In this document: positions 54,115 to 64,000 of the stretch, in pieces
How the letters are laid out: every line of letters begins with the position of its first letter
Position numbering within the stretch: position 1 is the first letter of the stretch
Source: Thiorhodococcus minor
GTDB taxonomy: Bacteria; Pseudomonadota; Gammaproteobacteria; Chromatiales; Chromatiaceae
Reading direction: 5' to 3'
NCBI RefSeq assembly: GCF_010820565.1
Contig: NZ_JAAIJQ010000018.1
Location: 1 to 64,000 of the forward strand
DNA length: 64,000 nucleotides
Made by a program: the position numbers and the translations under genes
Notes under the pieces: model-generated
The model's database searches: none
The model's input: the letters and a program-made list of their open reading frames with translations, nothing else
What the model was told of the DNA's origin: nothing

Positions 54115-56205
54115 TCAGCCCACGCCGCCGTCGATGCGCTCGACCTGACAGAGGCCGGACTTGAAGGGCGGGAAACCGCTGATGGGATCGAGATGGCGGT
54201 CGTCCGTCAGCTCGTTGATGTTGGCGCTGTTCCAACCGTGGGAGCAGTGAACAACGCCCGGTTTGACCTTGTCGGTGACACGGGCGACGAAACGGACCGC
54301 ACCACGCGGCGAGCGGACCGCGACGGTCTCACCATCGCGGATGTCGCGCGAATCCGCATCCAGGGGATGGATCTCGACCAGGGGGCTCGGCACCGCACGG
54401 CGCATGCGTGCGATGTATTGGTGCTGGGAGTGCGTGTCGAACTTGGTCCGCGCCCCACTGGTGAGCACCAAGGGGTAGTCGACCGCGATCTCAGGCGTCG
54501 CGACCGGACTCTCGGCGGGCTCGCGATAGATGGGAAGTCCGTCGTGCCCGGCCTCGCGCAGCTCGCTGGAGTCGAGCTCGACCTTGCCGCTGGCGGTCGG
54601 GAAGCCGCGCAGCCGGTAGAGGCGGTCCGCGTCCAGGAAGCCATGCTCGACCAGCTCTTCGATCGCGTCCGCGTAGACAGTCACCCCGTCTGGATTGGAG
54701 TAGACCTCCTCGCGAATCTCTTCCGGAATACCCTCGGCCGCCTCGGCCCAGGACGCCTCCAGGTCGCCTTCCCAAAACTGCGCTCCCATCCCGAGACGCT
54801 GCGCGATCTGCAGGAAGATGGTGCCGTCCGGGCGTGCCTCTCCCTTGGGGGCGACGACGGCGCGCCGGTAGCGCAGCTCGCCCTGATAGGCACACCCCGG
54901 ATAGGCGATGAGCGCTGGACGCTCGAGATTGGTCGCGGCCGGCAGGACGATGTCGGCCTGCAAGGTCGCCGGGTTGTGAAAGAAGTCCGTCACGGCGAAG
55001 AAGTCGAGCGAGGCAAGCGCCTGCTCCATACGCTTGGAGTTGGGCCACATCGCCGTGTTGATGCCCATGGCGAGCAGGGCGCGCACCTGCTGCGGCTGGC
55101 CGTCGAGGATGCAGTCCGGCAGCAGCATGCTCTGTCCCGCCGGCCAGTAGCGGGTCCAGACCGGATAGACCTCGTCCCCGATGCGCGGCGGGAGATCGCT
55201 GCGGCAGTAGTCGAACAGCTCGATGGGCTTGGGCAGCACCTTGTCGTTGAAGAAGCGATTGCCGCCCTCGCGGTCCAGGTTGCCGGTGACGGCGGAGAGC
55301 AGGATGAGCGCGCGATGATTCTGGAAGCCGTTGCTGTGCTGGACGGTCGCGGTGGGCGAGAGGGTGATCTGCGCCGGCGGCGTGGTCGCGAAGAGCTCGA
55401 CGGCCTTCCGCAAGTCTTGCTCGTCGATTCCGCAGATGCGCGCGACCCGCTCGGGCGTGAAGTCGCGCACATAGTCCTTGAAGGCCTCGACGCCATTCCC
55501 CCACTCGTCCAGAAAGGCCTGATCCTGCCAGCCGTTCGCGAAGATGAGGTGGTGAAAGCCCAACGCCAGGGCGCCGTCGGTTCCAGGCCGAATCTGCAGG
55601 TGGATGTCGGCGTGATCCACCATGGGGGTGCGCCGCGGGTCCACGACGATCATGCGGCGTCCCGGCTTCAGATTGACGAGCGGATGACTGTCGAAGGGCG
55701 GGATGGAGCCGCGCGGGTTGGTCGACCAGATCAGATGGCAGCGCGTCTTGGGCGACACGACCGTGGAGGTGGTCTTGACCTTGTAGCCGAAGGTGACCTT
55801 CTCCGCGACCATGGTGGCGGAGAAACAGCAGCCGCTCTCCGTGAGATAGTTGGGTGAGCCGAAGGCATGGGCGAGCCGCTGCAACTGCGGGCGCGCCTCC
55901 TTGGTGTAGCCCGCGAAGAAGGCGACGCTGGGCGCGCCATGCTCGGCTTTGACGCCCGCCAGCCGACCGGCAATTGTGTCCAGGGCCTCGCCCCAAGAGA
56001 TGCGCTCGAATTCTCCGCTGCCCTTGGGGCCAACACGCTTCAACGGATAGAGCAGGCGCTCGGGATGATTGCGCCGATCGATCTGGGCATAGCATCTCGG
56101 GCAATCTGGCCCCTTGATACCCAGCGGCTCGCCGGCCGAATCCAGCTCGACCTCGATCGCACAGTTCGCATCGCACTCGTAGCAGGTGCTCTTCTTCGTC
56201 GCCAT
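54115..56205 (-). CDS. molybdopterin oxidoreductase with [4Fe-4S], DMSO-reductase family
   Basis: 696 residues. N-terminal Cys set CYECDANC (8, 11, 15) with GPDCPRC (35-38) for an iron-sulfur cluster, then the bis-MGD enzyme body (GFHHLIFANGWQDQAFLDEW, GINTAMWPNSKRMEQALAS) and the C-terminal MGD domain YPLVLTSGARTKFDTHSQHQ. The likely Mo-ligand region is LTESGCCFSATMVAEKVTFG, with a Cys pair. There is no Tat signal, so it should be cytoplasmic. No electron-transfer or membrane subunit adjoins. Candidates include thiosulfate/polysulfide-reductase-like or another cytoplasmic enzyme; not resolved. Confidence 0.8.
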   Translation of the reverse strand: MATKKSTCYECDANCAIEVELDSAGEPLGIKGPDCPRCYAQIDRRNHPERLLYPLKRVGPKGSGEFERISWGEALDTIAGRLAGVKAEHGAPSVAFFAGYTKEARPQLQRLAHAFGSPNYLTESGCCFSATMVAEKVTFGYKVKTTSTVVSPKTRCHLIWSTNPRGSIPPFDSHPLVNLKPGRRMIVVDPRRTPMVDHADIHLQIRPGTDGALALGFHHLIFANGWQDQAFLDEWGNGVEAFKDYVRDFTPERVARICGIDEQDLRKAVELFATTPPAQITLSPTATVQHSNGFQNHRALILLSAVTGNLDREGGNRFFNDKVLPKPIELFDYCRSDLPPRIGDEVYPVWTRYWPAGQSMLLPDCILDGQPQQVRALLAMGINTAMWPNSKRMEQALASLDFFAVTDFFHNPATLQADIVLPAATNLERPALIAYPGCAYQGELRYRRAVVAPKGEARPDGTIFLQIAQRLGMGAQFWEGDLEASWAEAAEGIPEEIREEVYSNPDGVTVYADAIEELVEHGFLDADRLYRLRGFPTASGKVELDSSELREAGHDGLPIYREPAESPVATPEIAVDYPLVLTSGARTKFDTHSQHQYIARMRRAVPSPLVEIHPLDADSRDIRDGETVAVRSPRGAVRFVARVTDKVKPGVVHCSHGWNSANINELTDDRHLDPISGFPPFKSGLCQVERIDGGVG

Positions 56206-56725
56206 GATCGTCTTACTCTCGCATGCTTCAAGCGGGGAATTCCGTTCGGCCGAGGCGCCTGTCAAGACGCCAGATACCGAAAACGAGGATTGGGTCTCAG
56301 AGGCATTTCCATAGAGCTGGCACCATCCGCACACAAGAGCGCACCGAACACGGCCTGCTCTTCGCATCAAGCCCGAAGGACGTCCATCGCCCCTTGTTGC
56401 TCCGATTAGTGCGCCTCGACGCCAGGAGCCCAGGGCAAGGCGCATCCCAGGGAACAAGAAGAATCGATTTCGCAAGCTCGGTATCCCACCCAGGAGACCG
56501 AGATCCTGTCTCATCGCCGAGCGTCGACCTAGCCCCGCTGGGGCCTGGGCGGCCAGCCATCGGCCGAAATTCGACCGGGGCGATGCCCGCAGCCTTCCGG
56601 CGCGCGCCGCAAGGCGAGGGTGAAGGAGGTGGACAGAGACCGCGAGCGGCCTCCGTCCAGCAGACCAAGACAAGGCCGATCTTGGCCGGATGATCGCAAT
56701 ACCAACAGAGAGTGGATGGTGCCCT
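56206..56725. other. 520-bp divergent intergenic region
   Basis: Lies between the molybdopterin gene (minus) and the CZB gene (plus). It should contain two promoters, but none stands out. No repeat of the families described here is present. Confidence 0.5.
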
Positions 56726-57175
56726 ATGACAAAGAAAGAGATCCTGACCCAACTGCGCGCCGCGAAGACCGCCCATATCCAGTGGCGCTCCTATGCCCAA
56801 GCACTGATCTCCGGCCTGCCGGTCGAGCAAGACCACGTCCCCGTCGTCCACACGACCTGCAGGTTCGGCAAATGGTACTATGGCTCAGGCCAGGCCCTCT
56901 CCTCGCTCAGTGGCTATGAGGCGATCGAAACGCCGCACGAGATTCTCCACCAGCTCTACATGAAGATCTTCAAGATCCTCTTCGCCGAGGACGACCGCTC
57001 CATGCTGACCAAGATCTTCGGCTCCAAGAGCAAGCTCAACAAGAAGAAGCAGGAAGAAGCGGAGGCCCTGATGCAGAACCTCCTCGCCGTCTCGCGCACC
57101 CTGCTGGAGTCCATCGCCCTGCTCGAGCAGGAGATCCAGAGCATGCCGGAAGAGGAGCTGGCAGCGCTCTACTAG
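56726..57175 (+). CDS. stand-alone CZB-domain zinc-sensing protein
   Basis: 149 residues. AKTAHIQWRSYAQALISGLP, VVHTTCRFGKWYYGSGQ and the two His in TPHEILHQLYMKIFK form the CZB (chemoreceptor zinc-binding) motif set: one Cys and three His. It is usually attached to diguanylate cyclases or chemoreceptors but here stands alone, followed by a coiled coil (RTLLESIALLEQEIQSMPEE). A partner enzyme elsewhere may be controlled by it. ATG at 56726 is preferred to an upstream one at 56690. Confidence 0.82.
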   Translation: MTKKEILTQLRAAKTAHIQWRSYAQALISGLPVEQDHVPVVHTTCRFGKWYYGSGQALSSLSGYEAIETPHEILHQLYMKIFKILFAEDDRSMLTKIFGSKSKLNKKKQEEAEALMQNLLAVSRTLLESIALLEQEIQSMPEEELAALY

Positions 57176-57301
57176 GACCGAGCGAAAGCCCCTGCAGGAA
57201 GGGACTTCCGGTCGATCGGCCCCGCATGGCCGACCGCGAAGAGTTGCCCGACGCGCGGCTTTGCTGGGATCATGGGCCGTCGCCAGCGCGGAGCAGCCCA
57301 G

Positions 57302-58492
57302 ATGCAGTCAGCCAAGCCCGACTATCGGGGCGGTGGGATCGTCAATCTCATGAGCAGCATCATTCAGGGGCGCGGTGGTCGATCGGACCACCCTCCCCTG
57401 GAGCGGCTGCCGCCTGCCGAGCTCACTGAAGCGGCAAACCTCATCTTGCTGGTGATCGATGGACTGGGTGCCGACTGGCTCGCGCGCCACGGGCCCGAAA
57501 CCCTGCTCGCGCGCTCGCTGCGCAGCCCCATCACATCCGTCTTTCCGCCGACGACGGCCGCCGCCATCCCGACCTACCTGACCGGAGCGGCGCCACTCGA
57601 GCACGGCCTCACGGGCTGGTTCACCTATTTGCGCGAGCTGGGATGCGTCATGACGGTGCTGCCCGGCGTGCCGCGCTATGGCGGTGTCTCCTACAGGCGC
57701 GCCGGCATCGATCCCAAGGCGCTCTTCCCCACACCTTCCGTCTTCGAGCGCATGGGGGCGCGCGGCTTCGCCCTGTCCCCGGCCTTCATCGCGCACTCCG
57801 ACTTCAATCGAGCGCACACAACTGGCGCGGAGATTCTGACCTTCGAGACCCTGGAGCAGGCCTTTCGGCAATGTCTGCGCCTGGTGCAGCCTGGGCCTCG
57901 CTGGCCGCTCGGCAAAGGGACCCGCCAACCGAGCTACAGCTATGTCTACTGGCCGCGGCTGGACAGCATCGGCCACGAGCTGGGCATGGAGAGCGACGCG
58001 GCGAAGGCGCATCTGCTCGAGATCGACCAGGCCATTGGCGACTTTCTCGCCGCCGCGGCAGGCACCGACACCCTGCTCCTGGTCTGCGCCGACCATGGCC
58101 AGCTCGACACCCAGCCATCGGACGTCATCGACATGGCGCAGCATCCGCAGCTTGCGGACACCCTGATCCTCCCCATTTGCGGCGAGCCGCGCGCCGGACT
58201 CTGCTACGTCAGGCCTGATGCCAAGGCGAGCTTCTTGAGCTATTGCGAGACCGAGCTGCGCGACCTGGTCGACTGCGTGCCCAGCCGTCAGCTCGTCGAG
58301 GATGGCTATTTCGGCGAAGGCGCGGCCCATCCCAGCTTCACCGACCGGGTCGGCGATTTCTGCATCCTGCCGCGCGGCCATCGGGTGCTCAGCGAGCGCC
58401 TTCCGAGCGAGCCGCCGCATCCACAGGTCGGCGTGCACGGAGGCCTGAGCAACGCAGAGCTCATGGTTCCCTTGTGCGTCCTGACGGCCTGA
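57302..58492 (+). CDS. alkaline-phosphatase-fold phosphodiesterase/pyrophosphatase
   Basis: 396 residues from the Met at 57302. NLILLVIDGLGADWL and SVFPPTTAAAIPTYLTGAAP (nucleophile Thr), YWPRLDSIGHELG and LLVCADHGQLDT, with a late VHGGLSNAELMVPL His, match the nucleotide pyrophosphatase/phosphodiesterase group. It has no clear signal peptide. Substrate unknown. Ends 15 bp from the converging sufT. Confidence 0.83.
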   Translation: MQSAKPDYRGGGIVNLMSSIIQGRGGRSDHPPLERLPPAELTEAANLILLVIDGLGADWLARHGPETLLARSLRSPITSVFPPTTAAAIPTYLTGAAPLEHGLTGWFTYLRELGCVMTVLPGVPRYGGVSYRRAGIDPKALFPTPSVFERMGARGFALSPAFIAHSDFNRAHTTGAEILTFETLEQAFRQCLRLVQPGPRWPLGKGTRQPSYSYVYWPRLDSIGHELGMESDAAKAHLLEIDQAIGDFLAAAAGTDTLLLVCADHGQLDTQPSDVIDMAQHPQLADTLILPICGEPRAGLCYVRPDAKASFLSYCETELRDLVDCVPSRQLVEDGYFGEGAAHPSFTDRVGDFCILPRGHRVLSERLPSEPPHPQVGVHGGLSNAELMVPLCVLTA

Positions 58493-58507
58493 CCGGCCGC
58501 CGGGCGC

Positions 58508-58912
58508 TCACATCAGACCGAGCTGCAGCCTAGCTTCGTCGCTCATATTGGCCTGGCTCCAGGGCGGATCCCAGACCAGGGCGACATCGGCCTCGCCCAC
58601 GCCCTCGACACGCTCCACGGCGCTCTTGACCATCAAGGGCATCATGCCCGCCACGGGGCAGCCGGGCGCGGTCAGCGTCATGTCCACGTGCACATTGCCG
58701 TTCTCGGCGATATCGATGGTGTAAATGAGTCCCAGATCGTAGATGTTGACGGGAATTTCGGGGTCGTGGACCTTTCGCAGCTCATCGATGATCGGCTGTC
58801 TGAGCTCCTCGGGATTCACGTGCTCGACCACGACATCCTCTTCCACGACGGACGTCTCTTCCTGTTCTTCGCCCTTCTTACCAAAACCGGCGAAGCGAGC
58901 CAGTCTATTCAT
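58508..58912 (-). CDS. sufT: SufT, MIP18/DUF59 Fe-S assembly factor
   Basis: 134 residues. HDPEIPVNIYDLGLIYTIDI and MTLTAPGCPVAGMMPLMVKS, then LVWDPPWSQANMSDEARLQL, are the complete SufT signatures. It aids maturation of iron-sulfur proteins. It follows sufD by 77 bp, in the place where sufS/sufU would usually be. Confidence 0.93.
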   Translation of the reverse strand: MNRLARFAGFGKKGEEQEETSVVEEDVVVEHVNPEELRQPIIDELRKVHDPEIPVNIYDLGLIYTIDIAENGNVHVDMTLTAPGCPVAGMMPLMVKSAVERVEGVGEADVALVWDPPWSQANMSDEARLQLGLM

Positions 58913-58989
58913 GTTCGACCTCTCGGCAACAGGTCATGCCCAACACTCGGGATCCCATCGGACCCCCAGCACATTTAGCGGGATCGCGG

Positions 58990-60311
58990 CTAGCTCAGCG
59001 GCGCCGACTCCAGCCTTCGTCCCACCTGCTCGGTCACATAGTCGCGCAGCGGCTCCGCGCCCAGCTTGTCGATGATCTCGCCCGCGAAGCCCAGGCAGAG
59101 CATGCGTCTCGCGATCGGGGCCGAGATACCGCGCGAGCGCAGATAGAAGAGCATCTCGGGCTCGATCCGGCCGACCGTTGTGCCATGGCTGCACTTGACG
59201 TCGTCCGCATTGATCTCGAGCTGGGGCTTGGTATCCACCTCGGCGCTTTCTGAGAGCATCAGATTGCGATTCGACATGGCCGCGTCCGTCTTCTGCGCGT
59301 CCTCGGCCACGAACACCAAGCCGTCGAAGACCGCCCGCCCCTTGCCATACAGGATGCCCTTGAAGTTCTCCTGGCTGCGGCAGTTCGGCAGCGAATGATC
59401 GACGTCGAGGTGGTAGTCCATCAGCTGGCCGTCGCCGGCGAGGTAGAGCCCCTGGAGGTCGCATTCGGCGTGCTCCCCGCTGAAGCTCACGCAAAGATCC
59501 GTCCTGGCCCAGCGCGCGCCGAGCCCGATATTGATCCCGCGATAGCTGCTGGCCGTGTCCTGGCGCAGGTAGAAGCCGGTGATGTGGAAGGCATTGGGAC
59601 TCTCGTCCTGGATGCGCTCATGCGCCAGAAGGGCATCGCGACCGAGCGACACCTCGGTCACGCAGTTGGTGCAATAGAGCGAATCGCCCAGGCTGAGATA
59701 GCGCTCGATGAGGGTCGCCTGGGCACCGGCATTCAGGATCACGAGATTGCGTGGCTGAGCGACGCGCGGCTCATCCAGCCCCACGGACAGATGAATCAGC
59801 TCGATCGGACGCTCGACGATCCTGCGATCGTCGACGATCACCACGACGCCATCATCGAGGCCCGCCGTGTTGAGTGCCGCGAACAGCGGCAGCTCGTCGC
59901 CCGCAACGCCATTCAACTCTCCTCGCAGGACGTCCGGATCGGACTCGAGAAGCTGTGCGAGTCCGGCGATGCGCACGCCCTCCGGCAAGTCCTCCAGAGG
60001 CGAAAGCTCGGGAGAGAAACGACCGTTGACCAGGACGACGCGATGGCTATCCAGGCCTGCGACCAAGGCTTCCTCGATATCGTCCGGCTGTAGGGCCGTC
60101 AGCGGCTCGGCGGAGAGCGCGAAGGCCTGCTCCTGCAGCCCCTTGAGGCTGGTATAGCGCCACTGCTCGTCCTTGTTGGTCGGCAGGCCCTGCGCACTCG
60201 CCTGCTCGAGCGCGCTGCGCCGCTGCGCGTCGAGCCATTCGAGCCCGCGACCGCCCGAGGCGCGCGCGGCCTCGGCGACCCAGCCCTCGAAGCCGGTTGG
60301 CAGCCCCGCAG

Positions 60312-60315
<4 letters not shown>
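58990..60315 (-). CDS. sufD: SufD, Fe-S scaffold subunit
   Basis: 441 residues. The N-terminal LDAQRRSALEQASAQGLPTN and KDEQWRYTSLKGL, with the C-terminal beta-helix core SHGTTVGRIEPEMLFYLRSR, are family features. It forms the SufBC2D scaffold with SufB and SufC. The sufC gene (minus strand) overlaps its start by 4 bp. Confidence 0.94.
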
Positions 60316-61067
<752 letters not shown>

Positions 61068-61090
61068 CGTCGTCTCCGAATGTTGTTGTC

Positions 61091-62536
61091 TCAACCTACC
61101 GCCCCTTCCAGGCTGATGCTCAAGAGCTTTTGGGCCTCGACAGCGAACTCCATGGGGAGCTCGTTGAAGACCTCTTTACAGAAGCCGTTGACGATCATGG
61201 AGACCGCGTCTTCCTCGGTCAGTCCACGGGAGCGGCAATAGAAGAGCTCGTCGTCGCTGATCTTCGACGTCGTCGCCTCGTGCTCCATCTGGGCGGAGGG
61301 GTGCTTGACCTCGATGTAGGGGAAGGTATTGGCGGTGCAGCGGTCGCCGATCAGCAAGGAGTCGCACTGGGTGTGGTTGCGCGCGCCCTCCGCGCGCTGA
61401 CCGATCCGCACCAGACCGCGATAGGTCTGCCGGCCCTGTCCGGCCGAGATCCCCTTGGAGACGATGGTCGAGCGCGTCCCCTTACCAATGTGGATCATCT
61501 TGGTCCCCGTATCCGCCTGCTGGCGCCCCTTGGTCACCGCCACGGAGTAGAACTCGCCGACGGAGTCTTCGCCGCGCAGCAGGCAGCTGGGATACTTCCA
61601 GGTGATGGCCGATCCGGTCTCGACCTGGGTCCAGGAGATCTTGGAGCGCGCGCCCCGGCAGTCGCCGCGCTTGGTCACGAAGTTGTAAATCCCGCCCTTG
61701 CCTTGCTCGTCGCCGGGATACCAGTTTTGGACGGTCGAGTACTTGATCTCGGCACCCTCGAGCGCGATCAGCTCGACCACGGCGGCGTGGAGCTGATTCT
61801 CGTCGCGCTGCGGTGCCGTGCAGCCTTCGAGGTAGCTCACGTAGCTACCCTCTTCCGCCACGATGAGCGTCCGCTCGAACTGTCCGGTATTCCGCGCGTT
61901 GATGCGAAAATAGGTGCTGAGCTCCATGGGGCAGCGCACGCCCTTGGGCACATAGACGAAGGTGCCGTCACTGAAGACGGCCGCGTTGAGCGCGGCATAG
62001 TAGTTATCGGTGTGCGGGACGACGGAGCCCATGTACTGCCTGATCAGCTCTGGACAATCGTGCACAGCCTCGGAGATCGAGCAGAAGATCACACCCGCCT
62101 CGGCGAGGGTCTCGCGAAAGGTGGTCGCGACGGAGACGCTGTCGAATACCGCATCGACGGCGATCCCGGCCAGCGCCTTCTGCTCCTCGATCGGGATGCC
62201 GAGCTTGTTGTAGGTCTCCAAGAGCGCCGGGTCGATCTCATCGAGACTCTTCGGCGCATCTTCGGGCCGCTTGGGCGCGGAGAAGTAGGAGATCGCCTGG
62301 AAGTCGATCTTGGGATAGTCCACCGCAGGCCACTCGGGCTCGGTCATGGTCAGCCAGTGCCGATAGGCCTTAAGGCGAAGCTCCGTCATAAACTCGGGCT
62401 CGCCCTTGCGCTTGGAGATGGCGCGAACGACGTCCTCGTCGAGACCTGGCGGCAGGGTGTCGGATTCGATCTCGGTGGTGAAGCCGTGCTCGTACTCGGA
62501 TTTGACGATGTCATCGACGGCTTGGGTTGAGGTCAT
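61091..62536 (-). CDS. sufB: SufB, Fe-S scaffold subunit
   Basis: 481 residues. [40 protein letters not shown] and [20 protein letters not shown] are family motifs; the conserved Cys near [20 protein letters not shown] is kept. First gene of the suf operon, which is sufB-C-D-T in transcription order. Confidence 0.95.
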   Translation of the reverse strand: MTSTQAVDDIVKSEYEHGFTTEIESDTLPPGLDEDVVRAISKRKGEPEFMTELRLKAYRHWLTMTEPEWPAVDYPKIDFQAISYFSAPKRPEDAPKSLDEIDPALLETYNKLGIPIEEQKALAGIAVDAVFDSVSVATTFRETLAEAGVIFCSISEAVHDCPELIRQYMGSVVPHTDNYYAALNAAVFSDGTFVYVPKGVRCPMELSTYFRINARNTGQFERTLIVAEEGSYVSYLEGCTAPQRDENQLHAAVVELIALEGAEIKYSTVQNWYPGDEQGKGGIYNFVTKRGDCRGARSKISWTQVETGSAITWKYPSCLLRGEDSVGEFYSVAVTKGRQQADTGTKMIHIGKGTRSTIVSKGISAGQGRQTYRGLVRIGQRAEGARNHTQCDSLLIGDRCTANTFPYIEVKHPSAQMEHEATTSKISDDELFYCRSRGLTEEDAVSMIVNGFCKEVFNELPMEFAVEAQKLLSISLEGAVG

Positions 62537-63073
62537 CGCTCCTGGCTCCGTGTTTCTGAGTAAATTACTAGGTTTTCAATATATGCCCTATCGGGCTCGA
62601 TTCAAAACCCCAGCGCCTGTTGAGGTCGCGGACGCTGCACATGCGAGGCAGGTTCTGTCGCGGACGCCCCATTTCAAGCTGGCGCGCGGCCCTCGGCGGA
62701 CGGTGGCGACGGAACTTCGGGTCGCGGCGCTGAACTTCCGGGCCAGAGTCCTGAGTCGTCGATCTCGCCGGCTCCACTGCGGACTGCCAGCTCATCGCGG
62801 ACTGCGAGTCGTGAATCACCGCGCGATTATATTCCGACTCTTTCACTTTGCTCAAAACCAGGTTGCTGAAGCGATGTTGCTCAAGCGCCTCGCTTCACCG
62901 AAGCGCGAGAGCCCAAGGTCGCGCTCGCGCGAAGAGCGCCCATCGGTGCCGGGCGGATCGAGCGGCGAGTCAAAGCCAGGGGGCCAAACCGAGCGACCGA
63001 GAGGGCGGCTCCCGGCTCTATGGCCCCCGGCTCTATGGTAGAGTGCGCGGCGAAAATCAAGGAGAACTCGTCG
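62537..63073. promoter_or_regulatory. suf operon leader with promoter and IscR-like site
   Basis: 537 bp without a gene. On the minus strand TTGAGC (62855-62850), 18 bp, TATAAT (62831-62826) looks like a sigma-70 promoter about 290 bp before sufB. Closer to sufB, AGTAAATTACT (62559-62569) is a perfect 5-1-5 palindrome; on the minus strand it reads CTAGTAATTTACTCAG, which resembles IscR type 1 sites. No iscR gene is in the window. The long leader has no recognised RNA. Confidence 0.5.
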
Positions 63074-63532
63074 ATGACAAGACCTTTGCTGCGAGCAGGG
63101 TGGTACGTGCCGCTTAGCGGTGCTTTGATCGCTACCCTGATAGCCGGCTGCGAGATGCTGCCTTTCGGGGAGACTCGGTCCATTGGCGGCCCCGCCGAAG
63201 CACCCATGACGGCGGACAGCGCCTGCGCCTCGAGCTGCAGCCTCGAGAATGCGCAGTGCGAGCAGCGCCAAGCGCTCAGAGAGCAGGAGTGCCAGGCCTC
63301 CCGAAGCGGCTTCGAGAGCGGCTCCGAGGGCTGTCTGACACGCATCGGATCCTACTGCGTCGAGCCGGTCGAGTGTCTCGGCCAGGATCTGGGCATCTGC
63401 CAAACGCTGCTGGCCGAATGCCTGAGCGAATGCAGCTCCGAGCCCGCGACTGCGCCAGCGGCCGGCAACGGTGAAGCCCTGAAGACGGAGCCACAGACGG
63501 ACGGGAGCGAAGCGGCCGAAGAGGCCAAATGA
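63074..63532 (+). CDS. Cys-rich lipoprotein, unknown
   Basis: 152 residues. A signal with lipobox LIAGC (Cys26) after PLLRAGWYVPLSGALIATL. The mature part has about ten Cys (SACASSCSLENAQC, QECQASRS, GCLTRIGSYC, VECLGQDLGICQTLLAECLSEC region) and an acidic C-terminus. Possibly a disulfide-rich surface lipoprotein; no family recognised. The ATG at 63020 would add non-coding-looking residues. Confidence 0.55.
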   Translation: MTRPLLRAGWYVPLSGALIATLIAGCEMLPFGETRSIGGPAEAPMTADSACASSCSLENAQCEQRQALREQECQASRSGFESGSEGCLTRIGSYCVEPVECLGQDLGICQTLLAECLSECSSEPATAPAAGNGEALKTEPQTDGSEAAEEAK

Positions 63533-63652
63533 GCTGAACGCAGCGACGCGCCCCGACGCCGGCTCGGGAAGGGGCGAGGCGGCCGGCAGCGCGGGAGCTG
63601 CGAGAGAAGCCGGCCAGCCACTGCCCCGCCTCATGGAGATCAGAGGACAACC

Positions 63653-64000
63653 ATGCCGAGCGATTCCACTGCCGCCCTCAGCACGCCGACCATCCTCATC
63701 GTCGGCGACGCTCCGGAAAGCCTGGAGCAGCTTGGGCGGATCCTAGCGGAGGCCGGCTACCAGGTCCGCAAGGTGGGGAGCGGCGAGCTTGCGGTCGCAC
63801 CCGCCCAGACCTCTCCCACGGACCTCGTCATCCTCGATGTCGAGGCATCCGGTCAGCGCGGCTACGAGACCTGCCGACAGATCAAGCAGCATCAGCAGAC
63901 GCAGCAGCTGCCGATCGTCTTCGTCAGCGCCTTCCAAGACGCCAGCGACAAGGTGAGGGCCTTCTCCGCCGGGGCGGTCGACTACATCACCAAGCCATTC
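63653..64000 (+). CDS. response regulator receiver, truncated by window end
   Basis: First 116 residues visible, complete to KPF. Receiver fold with ILIVGDAPESLEQLGRILAE: one of the acidic pair is Gly (GD instead of DD). LVILDVEASGQRGYE has the phospho-acceptor Asp, VFVSA the Thr/Ser position, and VDYITKPF the Lys. An output domain may follow beyond the window, so its role is unknown. AGAGGACAACC is a fair ribosome binding site before the ATG at 63653. Confidence 0.8.
   Translation, partial: MPSDSTAALSTPTILIVGDAPESLEQLGRILAEAGYQVRKVGSGELAVAPAQTSPTDLVILDVEASGQRGYETCRQIKQHQQTQQLPIVFVSAFQDASDKVRAFSAGAVDYITKPF

Noticed and set aside
62568-62855. 95-residue open frame on the minus strand upstream of sufB
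   Set aside because: Begins just inside the presumed promoter, has no ribosome binding site and no family features; treated as a leader.

Overview
The window is GC-rich gammaproteobacterial chromosome. The order aroA-cmk-rpsA-ihfB, the order ubiG - HAD phosphatase - (synthase-like gene) - yciK, and a class I phoB-phoR pair are typical of Gammaproteobacteria. High GC, many palindromic repeats and two archaeal-type V/A-ATPase operons suggest a purple sulfur bacterium (Chromatiaceae) or relative. That assignment is inference: no photosynthesis or sulfur-oxidation gene lies in the window.

Layout. 1-2478: an AI-2E-type permease, the 3' remnant of a group II intron and a broken IS66 transposase. 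2479-6029: ubiG, a MupP/Gph-like phosphatase, a squalene/phytoene-synthase-like gene and a YciK-family SDR that has lost key catalytic residues, with a 281-bp tandem duplication between the last two. 6026-23848 (mostly minus strand): V-ATPase operon 1 in the order G/H-C-I-K-F-E-A ... B-D. Between A and B lie about 9.5 kb holding a membrane protein, an MBL-fold protein and a cluster of pterin-synthase-like, RibD-like, alcohol-dehydrogenase, glycosyltransferase, methyltransferase, CDP-alcohol-transferase and alkaline-phosphatase-fold genes. 24006-36487 (plus strand): V-ATPase operon 2, same subunit order, transcribed divergently from a shared 157-bp region. Its A and B genes are also separated, here by about 2.8 kb of visibly lower-GC cargo (cytochrome c lipoprotein, small membrane protein, GNAT, a hypothetical and a DUF6398 protein).

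The two ATPases together encode two full sets of recognisable subunits (G/H, C, I, K, F, E, A, B, D). Both c-type (K) subunits keep the ion-carrying Glu but lack the Gln and Ser/Thr ligands of sodium-binding rotors, so proton coupling is the better guess. In both operons the I-K gap carries a copy of the same 140-150-bp terminal-inverted-repeat element (MITE). In operon 2 it sits inside another palindromic repeat and is flanked by a perfect 6-bp direct repeat.

36528-43671: a glutamine-amidotransferase-like protein, a NUDIX hydrolase, a PutP-type Na+/solute symporter, phoB-phoR and a GH13_18 sucrose-phosphorylase-like enzyme. 44127-48441 (minus): ihfB, rpsA, cmk, aroA. 48615-58492: a dihydrolipoamide-dehydrogenase-family protein, yhbY, a TonB-dependent receptor, an ATP-grasp-like protein, a lone molybdopterin oxidoreductase, a stand-alone CZB zinc sensor and a nucleotide pyrophosphatase/phosphodiesterase-family protein. 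58508-62536 (minus): sufB-C-D-T without a cysteine desulfurase gene, preceded by a probable promoter and an IscR-like operator. 63074-64000: a Cys-rich lipoprotein and the start of a response regulator cut off by the window end.

Three palindromic repeat families recur: a GGTGGAC...GTCCACC hairpin, a GGAGCGCCGC-type REP, and short GTCGGCCT/AGGCCGAC hairpins. They sit at many of the broken junctions of the ATPase operons.
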